From positions 1-35,332 of the forward strand of contig JAKUNN010000006.1 in the NCBI GenBank assembly GCA_022451885.1: a stretch of DNA of 35,332 nt, in the 5' to 3' direction. The notes below the pieces were generated by a model. The model was not told where the DNA came from. It did not search any database and worked only from the letters and a program-made list of their open reading frames with translations. Made by a program: the position numbers and the translations under genes. Below are positions 8,146 to 15,099 of this stretch, piece by piece. The number at the start of each line of letters is the position of its first letter. Positions within the stretch are counted from its first letter, which is position 1. This DNA is from Dehalococcoidia bacterium. Its GTDB lineage: Bacteria; Chloroflexota; Dehalococcoidia; Tepidiformales; Tepidiformaceae.

Positions 8146-9318
8146 TTAGATTTGGTATTCGCGCAGTAGATTCCGAGCAATCACTAATTTTTGGATATCG
8201 CTGGTTCCTTCAGCGATCACCATTACGGGTGCATCTCGATAATAACGCTCGAGTGGTAATTCATTGCTATAACCGACTCCGCCATGTATACGCATTGCTT
8301 CTAGGACAACTTCTTGTGCAACTTCTGTAGCGTATAGTTTTGCCATTCCTGCGTCTAAGTCAGTTCTTTGTCCAGCATCTTTTTTTCTTGCTGCATCGAA
8401 AGTTAATAGGCGTGCGGCACGAATCTTTGTAGCCATTTCGGCAAGGCGTAATTGTTGCGCTTGATGTTGTGCAATTGGTTTTCCGAAAGCTGTTCTCTGT
8501 TGAGCATAGTGAATGGAGTCTTCAAAAGCGGCTTGAGCTACGCCTACTCCACGAGAAGCAACGTTTATACGGCCAACCTCTAATGCGCTCATAACGTGTT
8601 GGAATCCGCTGCCCTCCGATCCCCCCAAGATATTTAAAGCGGGTACTCTAGCGTTTTCAAAAGATAATTCTGTTGTTTCAACTCCTTTATACCCCAATTT
8701 TTCTAATTTACGTCCTACCGTAAAGCCTTCTGTTCCTGCATCCACAAGGAAAGCACTAATTCCCTTATGAGGTGGAGTTGTGTCCATTTCGGTTTTAGTT
8801 AGTACGAGATAAACTCCTGCCCTTTGCCCATTTGTAACCCACATTTTTTGTCCGGAAATTAGGTAATCATCACCATCGCGCCGTGCCTGCGTCTTTATCG
8901 CTTGTGCATCAGAACCAGCATCAGGTTCCGTTATGCTCAAAGCTGCACGGATTTCGGGTTCAACCATTCGACGGAGGTAGTTTTCTTTTTGTTCTTCGGT
9001 TCCATAAGCATTGATAGCCCATGCAACCAAAACATGGGTATTTAGAACCCCAGCTAAACTCATCCAGCCTCGTGCCAATTCAATGCAAACACCTGCGTAG
9101 CATTCAAAACTTAAATCAAGGCCACCATATTGTTCGGGTATTTTAATTGCGAACAATCCCATTTCCGCCATTCCATTAACCAGTGGTTCTGGAAATTCAT
9201 CAGCGTGTTCAAATTCACTCGCTACAGGGACGACTTCCTTATCTACCCAAACCCCAACATTATTCACTACTTCTTTGGCAATGGGGTCTAAAATGTCTGC
9301 GGCATGGTCTCTTGGCAT
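8146..9318 (-). CDS. Acyl-CoA dehydrogenase, possible methylsuccinyl-CoA dehydrogenase
   Basis: FAD flavoprotein of 390 residues that oxidises an acyl-CoA at the alpha-beta bond and passes electrons to ETF. Visible family marks are ALSITEPDAGSDA and YLISGQKMWVTNG (FAD-binding middle domain), ALEVGRINVASRGVGVAQAAFE (C-terminal helical bundle) and VMVIAEGTSDIQKLVIARNLL, where E370 is the likely catalytic base. The length is that of a standard short-chain enzyme and lacks the N-terminal extension of proteobacterial Mcd (about 550 residues). It sits 2 nt after ccr and 28 nt before the MaoC gene, so the operon order ccr-ACAD-MaoC follows successive redox and hydration steps of the ethylmalonyl-CoA pathway. 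Isovaleryl-CoA or another short branched-chain acyl-CoA dehydrogenase remains possible. ETF genes are not in the window. Confidence 0.92.
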   Translation of the reverse strand: MPRDHAADILDPIAKEVVNNVGVWVDKEVVPVASEFEHADEFPEPLVNGMAEMGLFAIKIPEQYGGLDLSFECYAGVCIELARGWMSLAGVLNTHVLVAWAINAYGTEEQKENYLRRMVEPEIRAALSITEPDAGSDAQAIKTQARRDGDDYLISGQKMWVTNGQRAGVYLVLTKTEMDTTPPHKGISAFLVDAGTEGFTVGRKLEKLGYKGVETTELSFENARVPALNILGGSEGSGFQHVMSALEVGRINVASRGVGVAQAAFEDSIHYAQQRTAFGKPIAQHQAQQLRLAEMATKIRAARLLTFDAARKKDAGQRTDLDAGMAKLYATEVAQEVVLEAMRIHGGVGYSNELPLERYYRDAPVMVIAEGTSDIQKLVIARNLLREYQI

Positions 9319-9320
9319 AA

Positions 9321-10586
9321 TTATGTAGTGCTTGGCTCAAACGTTTTTGTGTCAGGTTCCTTGGCGCCTACTAAAATTGCCATATTTCCGTCCGGATGTG
9401 CATTATCCATCATCAATTGGTGACATAAACCTGTTTCATCGAATTTAAATGTTCGGGAAAGACAAGGATCAATTTTTTGTGCGCGTACTAAATCATTGAA
9501 TGCTGTCGCTTCATCATCATTTGCGAAGTGCGAACCTTGCAGTCGCTTTTGACGCATCCACAGATAACGTAAGTCAACATCTGCGTTATATCCAGAAGTT
9601 CCGGCACAAATAGCAACCATTCCTCCGGTAGAGCAGACGAACATAGAGGTGGGGATGGTATCTTCACCTGGGTGTTCAAATATGATTCGAGGATTTTTTC
9701 GTTCACCTAGCGCATCCCAAATTGCTTTGCCGAAAGAACGTGCTCCAGCCAAGAAGTTCCCCATTTCCTCGTTGTTTTCCCAGCCAGGAAGTCTACCCCA
9801 GTGTGAAAATTGTTTTCGATTGATATAGCCAGCAGCTCCCAGACTTTCACAGTAGGCTCCTTTTTCATCGTTTGAAACAACTGCAATTGCTTTTCCTCCT
9901 GCTAAGGCAACCAGTTGAATAGCCATGGAGCCTAAGCCACCTGCCCCTCCCCAAATTAAAACGACGTCATCTTCACGTACATTGTGTGGGCTCCAACTAT
10001 GTAACATACGGTAAGCAGTCGCACCTACTAAAGTTGGTGCAGCAGCTTCTTCCCATGTCAGATGTTGAGCTTTTGGTAGGCATTGGTGAGCTTGCACTTT
10101 TGTAAATTGTGAAAAGGATCCCCAATTCGTTTCGTAACCCCAGATACGAAACGAAGGATCGAACATAGGATCTTCTCCCGCCAATACGGACGGGGCAGAA
10201 ACATCCCATTCTCCACAGTGGACGATTACCTCGTCCCCAACTTTTACGTTTTTCACATTTTCACCAATGGCATAAACGATTCCTGATGCGTCGGAACCAC
10301 CTATATGAAAATCTTCAGTCTCTCCAGCTTTTTGTCTTGAAGCTATTACGTCGACTGGGCTGCCTAATGAAGCCCAGACATTGTTGTAGTTGACGCCTGC
10401 AGCCATTACATAGACAAGAGCATCGTCTGGCCCTACTTCTGGAATAGGAATCAATTCAGTTTGAAAAGCATCCTTTGGTTCGCCATAACGTTCTTGTCGG
10501 ATTAACTGGGCGTGCATCTTTTTCGGCACATGACCTATTGGTGGTGCTTCGCCGACAGGGAAGGATTCAGCCTTTTGATTTACCAT
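9321..10586 (-). CDS. ccr: Crotonyl-CoA carboxylase/reductase
   Basis: NADPH-dependent enzyme that reductively carboxylates crotonyl-CoA to ethylmalonyl-CoA, the committed step of the ethylmalonyl-CoA pathway and also a source of polyketide extender units. It belongs to the MDR superfamily. Diagnostic blocks are [44 protein letters not shown] (NADPH-binding Rossmann loop), [54 protein letters not shown]. The Asn in NYNNVWA, the Glu in GYETN and the His in QGSHFAN appear to match published CO2-pocket residues; a Tyr precedes the Glu where Kitasatospora has Phe. The track starts at a GTG (10598), but the ATG at 10586 has a strong GAGGAG site 4 nt upstream, so I prefer it; both fit. First gene of a three-gene minus-strand operon, divergent from nuo. 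Confidence 0.95.
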   Translation of the reverse strand: MVNQKAESFPVGEAPPIGHVPKKMHAQLIRQERYGEPKDAFQTELIPIPEVGPDDALVYVMAAGVNYNNVWASLGSPVDVIASRQKAGETEDFHIGGSDASGIVYAIGENVKNVKVGDEVIVHCGEWDVSAPSVLAGEDPMFDPSFRIWGYETNWGSFSQFTKVQAHQCLPKAQHLTWEEAAAPTLVGATAYRMLHSWSPHNVREDDVVLIWGGAGGLGSMAIQLVALAGGKAIAVVSNDEKGAYCESLGAAGYINRKQFSHWGRLPGWENNEEMGNFLAGARSFGKAIWDALGERKNPRIIFEHPGEDTIPTSMFVCSTGGMVAICAGTSGYNADVDLRYLWMRQKRLQGSHFANDDEATAFNDLVRAQKIDPCLSRTFKFDETGLCHQLMMDNAHPDGNMAILVGAKEPDTKTFEPSTT

Positions 10587-10618
10587 TACACTCCTCACAG
10601 TGTGTCCTCAGTGTATCG

Positions 10619-10624
10619 ATTGTA
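10619..10624 (-). promoter_or_regulatory. Candidate -10 box (TACAAT) for ccr
   Basis: The minus strand reads GGTTGTACAATCG about 33 nt before the preferred ccr ATG, with a partial -35 match (TCCACA, 4 of 6) 16 nt further upstream. The 10600-10798 gap thus carries the divergent ccr and nuo promoters. The 64-codon ORF drawn across it (10600-10794) is not supported. Confidence 0.35.
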
Positions 10625-10743
10625 CAACCTTGTTTTCACGTGTGGAATTATTAGAAAAATTCAGTGAAAATTGCTTATTTTTTTATTGTACAGCTCATAT
10701 AGCAACAGAATTATGGATAACTTTGTATGATTTTGAGACTACA

Positions 10744-10752
10744 TGCTATATT
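10744..10752 (+). promoter_or_regulatory. Extended -10 promoter TGCTATATT for the nuo operon
   Basis: TGC followed by TATATT makes an extended -10, with TTGTAT 18 nt upstream as a weak -35. Transcription would begin near 10759, leaving a leader of about 40 nt before the GTG of nuoA. The TGC-TAtAtT form matches the elements at 5355-5363 and 5400-5408. Confidence 0.45.
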
Positions 10753-10798
10753 TCGTCGCCCTTTAGTGAAAATTTTGTAAACTATTGTAGGTAAATAC

Positions 10799-11173
10799 GT
10801 GCTTCACGAATATGGTCATATTGCTGTACTAGTAATTATCGCTCTGGTCTTTCCGGCAGGGGCGCTTGTTCAGTCTTGGGTTTTTCAATTCGTTCGTGTA
10901 CGTCCACGGGTAAGTTCTGACCCTGTCAAAGAAGATACATACGAGTGCGGAATGGTTACTCGTGGTTCTTCTCTCCCACAGTTCAATTTTGGCTTTTATG
11001 TTTTTGCTTTGTTGTTTTTGTTAATTGACGTAGAAATCGTTTTTCTTTTTCCTTGGACTCTTGTTTTTGAAGAAGCTGGTGCAGCGGGTCTTCTCAAAGT
11101 GGTCATTTTTCTTGCCACTTTTGTAGTTGGTGGCCTTTATGCTTGGCGAAAACGTTTATTGGAGTGGCGCTAA
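10799..11173 (+). CDS. nuoA: NADH-quinone oxidoreductase subunit A
   Basis: Membrane subunit of complex I, 124 residues with three predicted helices (about 9-29, 62-82 and 95-115). The conserved loop between helices 1 and 2 is present as DPVKEDTYECGM, including the Cys that in the active/deactive studies becomes exposed, and FYVFALLFLLIDVEIVFLFPW is the family signature. The start is GTG with an AGGT site 6 nt upstream. The gene ends in TAATG shared with nuoC, so nuoB, which nearly always follows nuoA, is missing here. First gene of the operon. Confidence 0.95.
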   Translation: MLHEYGHIAVLVIIALVFPAGALVQSWVFQFVRVRPRVSSDPVKEDTYECGMVTRGSSLPQFNFGFYVFALLFLLIDVEIVFLFPWTLVFEEAGAAGLLKVVIFLATFVVGGLYAWRKRLLEWR

Positions 11174-11700
11174 TGTCTACTCGTTGGTGGTCTTCTACAG
11201 AATTTGCCGAGTTTTTATCTAAACTTGTACCTGATTCAATTTCTCGTGTTGAAGAAAATGCATGTTATCTGGTCCCTGAAAAGTTGGTGGAAGCAATGAT
11301 GGCCTTAAGGGATGATGCTGATAGTAATTTTGTGCATCTTACCAATCTTTGTGCAGCAGATTATTGGGATAAGTTTGAAGTTATTTATCATATACAGTCC
11401 CTCGAAAAGAATTGTATAGCGTCAGTGAAGGTCGAAGTTTTAGATAGGGAAAATCCCGTTTTGCCGAGCGTAACTTCTGTTTGGCATGGTGCTTGGTTGC
11501 AAGAATGTGAAGCCTATGATTTATACGGTATCCGTTTTGAAAATCATCCTAATCTGACTAGAATTTTATTGTGGGAAGGGTACCCCGGTTGGCCTCTGAG
11601 AAAGGATTTCTTAACGATGCCAGGAGGTCTTCAGCCAGGGTTAAATGAATTTGCAGGAACCGCAGCTAAACCTGAACCACCGGTGCATACAGTCGAATGA
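11173..11700 (+). CDS. nuoC: NADH-quinone oxidoreductase subunit C
   Basis: Peripheral-arm 30-kDa subunit of complex I, which carries no cofactor. The track start (11143) overlaps nuoA by 31 nt; I prefer the ATG at 11173, which forms a TAATG stop-start overlap and has GGAG at 8-nt spacing, giving 175 residues (MSTRWWSSTEF). Family blocks are LTNLCAADYWDKFEVIYHIQSL, LPSVTSVWHGAWLQECEAYDLYGIRFENHPNLTRILLWEGYPGWPLRKDF. The usual WxERExxDxFG box is changed to WLQECEAYDLYG. It overlaps nuoD by 4 nt (ATGA), so translation is likely coupled. Confidence 0.95.
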   Translation: MSTRWWSSTEFAEFLSKLVPDSISRVEENACYLVPEKLVEAMMALRDDADSNFVHLTNLCAADYWDKFEVIYHIQSLEKNCIASVKVEVLDRENPVLPSVTSVWHGAWLQECEAYDLYGIRFENHPNLTRILLWEGYPGWPLRKDFLTMPGGLQPGLNEFAGTAAKPEPPVHTVE

Positions 11701-12806
11701 GTGAAATAGTTAAAACCGAACCGTTTGTCATGAATATTGGGCCGCAACACCCTTCTACACATGGTGTTTTTCGTGTGAAGGTAACCGTCGATGGTGAGCA
11801 AATTACGGATGCTGAAATGGTTATCGGATATTTACATAGGTCGATGGAAAAATTGGCAGAAGAACGGACGTACACACAGAATATTCCGTTTACAGACCGC
11901 ACGGATTATTTGTCTTCCATGTCCAATAATTTGGGGTATTGTCTAGCGGTTGAAAAGTTAGGAGGCCTGTCCGTTCCAGCTCGAGGGCAGGCGATAAGAG
12001 TGATAATGGCGGAATTGCAACGCCTTGCTAGTCACTGCATGGGGGCTGGTGCTTTTGCGAACGATACTGGTGCTTGGCAAACGCCTGTGATGTGGTTTAA
12101 CCGCGAACGTGAGCGTATTTTAGATATTTTTGAAATGACTAGTGGAGCTCGATTGACCTGTAATTACATGCGTATAGGTGGAGTAGCGTTTGAATTACGT
12201 TCAGGATTTGAAGAAGCTGTACGTAATTTATTGCCTCGTTTACAACAAACCATTGCTGATGGGCAGGAGCTTTTAGCTGAAAATGAGATCTTTATTGCGC
12301 GTGCTCGAGATGTTGCTGTTGTTTCGCCAGAAACAGCGATTGGAGCAAGTCTAACCGGCCCAATGCTCCGTGGTAGCGGTGTTGCTTGGGATATCCGAAA
12401 AGCAGATCCCTATTCTGGTTATGAGAAGTATGATTTCCAGATTCCCATTGGCTATAAAGGCGATGCTTACGATCGTTTTACTGTCAGGCTTGAAGAGATG
12501 AGGCAAAGTATCAAAATTGTTGAACAAGCGCTTGATGACTTGCCGGGAGGTCCTCATAGCACTGAAGTTCCGCTTGCTTTTCGTCCTCCGGCAGGCGAGG
12601 CATATGCGAGAATTGAAAGTCCCCGTGGGGAATTAGGATATTACCTTATCAGTGATGGTGGACCTTCGCCGTTTAGGTTCCATATACGTCCTCCATCCTT
12701 GATAAACCTTTCGGTACTCAAAGAAATGACCGTGGGGGCCAGTGTGGCGGATGCGATTATTGCGCTGGGGTCTGTCGATATTGTTGTAGGGGAGATTGAT
12801 CGTTAA
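11697..12806 (+). CDS. nuoD: NADH-quinone oxidoreductase subunit D
   Basis: The 49-kDa subunit, 369 residues, forming the quinone site together with NuoB and NuoH. The N-terminal IGPQHPSTHGVFRVKVTVDGE holds the quinone-contact His, and FTDRTDYLSSMSNNLGY holds the conserved Tyr. GASLTGPMLRGSGVAWDIRKADPYSGYEKYDFQIP, LEEMRQSIKIVEQAL and the terminal LGSVDIVVGEIDR are all intact. Because the quinone-site residues are kept, the protein should still pair with a NuoB carrying cluster N2, yet no nuoB is present in this operon. Start and stop overlap the neighbours (ATGA with nuoC, TAATG with nuoH). Confidence 0.97.
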   Translation: MSEIVKTEPFVMNIGPQHPSTHGVFRVKVTVDGEQITDAEMVIGYLHRSMEKLAEERTYTQNIPFTDRTDYLSSMSNNLGYCLAVEKLGGLSVPARGQAIRVIMAELQRLASHCMGAGAFANDTGAWQTPVMWFNRERERILDIFEMTSGARLTCNYMRIGGVAFELRSGFEEAVRNLLPRLQQTIADGQELLAENEIFIARARDVAVVSPETAIGASLTGPMLRGSGVAWDIRKADPYSGYEKYDFQIPIGYKGDAYDRFTVRLEEMRQSIKIVEQALDDLPGGPHSTEVPLAFRPPAGEAYARIESPRGELGYYLISDGGPSPFRFHIRPPSLINLSVLKEMTVGASVADAIIALGSVDIVVGEIDR

Positions 12807-14074
12807 TGCTTTCCTTTCTAGCTACTGATCACTGGTACGATTTAAGAGATTTGGCAAATCTTTACCGTGTTGTTCTTGAAGGATTAGATCATATTTTTCC
12901 AACTGGTTTGGTTTACGTACTTACAGCACTTTTAGGGTTCATTGCTTTTTTTGTTGTATTCGTTTTACCTTCTCAACTCTACGTTGGAGTTTATGGTGAA
13001 CGTCGCCTCATTGGACGGATGCAAGCTCGTCAAGGACCTAATCGGGTTGGGCCATTAGGTCTTCTTCAACCAGTTGCAGATGCAATTAAACTCTTGCAAA
13101 AAGAAGCATTAACTCCTCGCTCTGCTGATCGCCTAATCATGTGGGCTGCTCCTGTTTTGTTCGTGGCTCCCGCCATTTTAATATTTGCGGTTATCCCATT
13201 TGGGCCACGTATGGTTTTTGCAGATATCCCAGTTTCGCTCATGTATTTTTTGGCAATTTCATCCCTGCCTGTTATCGCTTCTTTCATGGCTGGCTGGAGC
13301 TCGAATAATAAATACAGTCTTTTTGGAGCTATGCGTATTGTAGCGATGTCAATTTCGTATGAAATTCCACTTGTATTAGGATTGCTTGCTGTGTCGGTTC
13401 TCTCTGGCACGATGAGTTTACAAGGAATGGTTTACTGGCAGCAGGATATACCTACATGGATGATCTTGATTCAACCGATTGCTTTCGCCGTTTATTTTAT
13501 TGGAGTGAGTGCTGAATTAAATCGCACCCCCACTGATATTGCTGAAGCTGAATCAGAAATTGTTGCCGGATATTTAACCGAATATTCCGGAATGCGATGG
13601 GGTTTGTTCTATGGTATGGATATTGCCTATGCTTTGGGAGCATCTGCTTTCGCAGCTACTATTTTCTTCGGTGGCTGGTCATTATTTGGACTTGAGCAAT
13701 GGGTGCCGCCTTGGTTAATTTTTATTCTTAAAACGTACCTATTCTACTTTGTGTTTATATGGACGAGAGGTACCTTGCCGCGTCTGCGGATAGATCAATT
13801 AATGTCATTTGCTTGGAAGTTTCTGTTGCCTATTGCGTTGATTAATCTCCTTGTAGTAGCAGTAGAGCGTTTAATTTGGACTTCAAACGATTTGCCTGAT
13901 GCAATTGTTTGGGCATTCGGTGCGGTGAATATTGTCCTGATGGTGGGAATTGTTTTCATTTGGGCAAAGGTTTTTAAATATGATCCGAAAAAAAGACCTA
14001 CGAAGCCACGTCTTGTAAATGAACCGGGTGGATATCGTCCAGTAGATCTTGAACAAGGAGGCCCATCTTTATGA
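12806..14074 (+). CDS. nuoH: NADH-quinone oxidoreductase subunit H
   Basis: Membrane subunit of 422 residues with about eight to nine helices, linking the quinone cavity to the proton channels. GERRLIGRMQARQGPNRVGPLGLLQPVADAIKLLQKE and MAGWSSNNKYSLFGAMR are diagnostic. The quinone-cavity loop reads AELNRTPTDIAEAESEIVAGYLTEYSGM; the family norm is RxPFDxxEAExELVAG, so Phe is replaced by Thr (about T243). The C-terminus has a hydrophilic tail of about 30 residues (DPKKRPTKPRLVNEPGGYRPV...). The next gene would normally be nuoI; instead nuoJ overlaps by 4 nt, with AAGGAGG upstream of its ATG. Confidence 0.95.
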   Translation: MLSFLATDHWYDLRDLANLYRVVLEGLDHIFPTGLVYVLTALLGFIAFFVVFVLPSQLYVGVYGERRLIGRMQARQGPNRVGPLGLLQPVADAIKLLQKEALTPRSADRLIMWAAPVLFVAPAILIFAVIPFGPRMVFADIPVSLMYFLAISSLPVIASFMAGWSSNNKYSLFGAMRIVAMSISYEIPLVLGLLAVSVLSGTMSLQGMVYWQQDIPTWMILIQPIAFAVYFIGVSAELNRTPTDIAEAESEIVAGYLTEYSGMRWGLFYGMDIAYALGASAFAATIFFGGWSLFGLEQWVPPWLIFILKTYLFYFVFIWTRGTLPRLRIDQLMSFAWKFLLPIALINLLVVAVERLIWTSNDLPDAIVWAFGAVNIVLMVGIVFIWAKVFKYDPKKRPTKPRLVNEPGGYRPVDLEQGGPSL

Positions 14075-14586
14075 GTGGTTTCGGGATCACCGTTGCATTT
14101 TGGATTCTTGCCGCATTAACCTTAGCTTCTGCGGGAGGAGTTATGGCTTCCCGTAACTTAATTCACGCAGTTCTTTTCCTGATAGTTGCATTTTTGGGTG
14201 TTTCTGGATTTTTCATTTTGCTTTCTGCAGATTTTTTGGCTATGGCACAGATTATTATTTACGTAGGTGCGATTTCAGTTTTAATTTTGTTTGCGATCGT
14301 ACTTACACCACGCGCAGAGCGTGACAATAGTGAAACAAGTATGGTTTTGCCGGCTCTCTTATTGGGAACTACTCTTGCTGCCGTATTGTTATTCGTTCTC
14401 TACGATGCTAATTGGAACGTGACTAATGTTGAACCAGGTTTATCTGCTGAGGTATTGGGTTCTGCTTTGCTATCTGTGTGGGTGTTACCTTTTGAACTTG
14501 CATCGGTTTTGCTGACAGCTGCTCTAGTAGGGGCACTCATGATTGTTCGAAGACAAGAAGATGAGGAAGGAGACAGCGCGTCGTGA
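14071..14586 (+). CDS. nuoJ: NADH-quinone oxidoreductase subunit J
   Basis: Membrane subunit of 171 residues with five predicted helices. Helix 3 contains MAQIIIYVGAISVLILFAIVLTPR, the typical NuoJ block with the pi-bulge helix involved in coupling. An AAGGAGG ribosome site precedes the ATG, which overlaps the nuoH stop (ATGA). The C-terminus ends with RRQEDEEGDSAS and overlaps the GTG of nuoK. In most bacteria nuoI lies just before it; it is absent here. Confidence 0.93.
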   Translation: MSGFGITVAFWILAALTLASAGGVMASRNLIHAVLFLIVAFLGVSGFFILLSADFLAMAQIIIYVGAISVLILFAIVLTPRAERDNSETSMVLPALLLGTTLAAVLLFVLYDANWNVTNVEPGLSAEVLGSALLSVWVLPFELASVLLTAALVGALMIVRRQEDEEGDSAS

Positions 14587-14897
14587 CTTTAACACTTGAA
14601 CATTTCTTAACAGTTTCGATTCTTCTGTTTGCTATGGGTCTCGTAATTGCACTTTCGAAACGTAATTCAATTGGTATTTTGATGGGTGTTGAGCTAATGC
14701 TTAATGCTGTGAACCTTGTGCTTATTACCTTTGCTCGGTTTGGTGAAAGCACAATGAGTATTACTGGGCATGCGTTTGTCGCTTTTATAATCACAGTAGC
14801 TGCTGCAGAAGCTGCTGTCGCGTTGGCGCTGGTTATTTCTGTTTATCGTACTCGCGGTACTATTGAAGTCGATCGACTTAAATTGCTTAGGTTCTAA
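14583..14897 (+). CDS. nuoK: NADH-quinone oxidoreductase subunit K
   Basis: Small three-helix membrane subunit of 104 residues, homologous to MrpC. The two buried glutamates needed for proton pumping are seen at about E37 (MGVELMLNAVNLVLI) and E76 (AAAEAAVALALVISVYR), matching E36 and E72 of E. coli. The start is GTG inside the nuoJ stop (GTGA), with AAGGAG upstream. The stop is followed by only 2 nt before the next ORF. Confidence 0.95.
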   Translation: MTLTLEHFLTVSILLFAMGLVIALSKRNSIGILMGVELMLNAVNLVLITFARFGESTMSITGHAFVAFIITVAAAEAAVALALVISVYRTRGTIEVDRLKLLRF

Positions 14898-14899
14898 AT

Positions 14900-15097
14900 A
14901 TGTGGGTTGAATTTATGACTGTTCCGAATGCATATATAGCCGAGACCTGGTGTGAGATTTTTGCTGCCGAGGGATTACGGCTTACTCCAATTCCTCCCAT
15001 AGGACACGGTGAAGATGCTTCGATGTGGGACGAGCGTGTTTTACATGTTCCTAGTGGTAAAGCACATGTTGCTCGAGAAATTTTGAGGAAGATTTAG
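14900..15097 (+). CDS. Small DUF2007-like protein embedded in the nuo operon
   Basis: A 65-residue ORF placed precisely between nuoK and nuoL, 2 nt after one stop and 2 nt before the next ATG, so it is almost surely translated. The sequence MTVPNAYIAETWCEIFAAEGLRLTPIPP...VPSGKAHVAREILRKI looks like the DUF2007 'putative signal transducing' fold: a short beta-alpha-beta unit in which a protein substitutes an ALA/A-E-x-x-x-x-L-x-x-E-G helix, then a strand, then an ACT-like ending. No membrane segment or cofactor motif is visible. The start could also be the ATG at 14915. Its site suggests a role in assembly or control of complex I, but nothing in the sequence proves this. Confidence 0.7.
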   Translation: MWVEFMTVPNAYIAETWCEIFAAEGLRLTPIPPIGHGEDASMWDERVLHVPSGKAHVAREILRKI

Positions 15098-15099
15098 TA

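Noticed and set aside
10600-10794. 64-codon plus-strand ORF between ccr and nuoA
   Set aside because: It spans the divergent promoter region, starts directly at the ccr ribosome site, has no ribosome site of its own and shows no recognisable protein pattern.
12617-12630. Short palindrome CCCCGTGGGG in nuoD
   Set aside because: A four-base stem of G/C in coding sequence is expected by chance.
13066-13410. 114-codon ORF antisense to nuoH
   Set aside because: Fully contained in nuoH, with no independent support.
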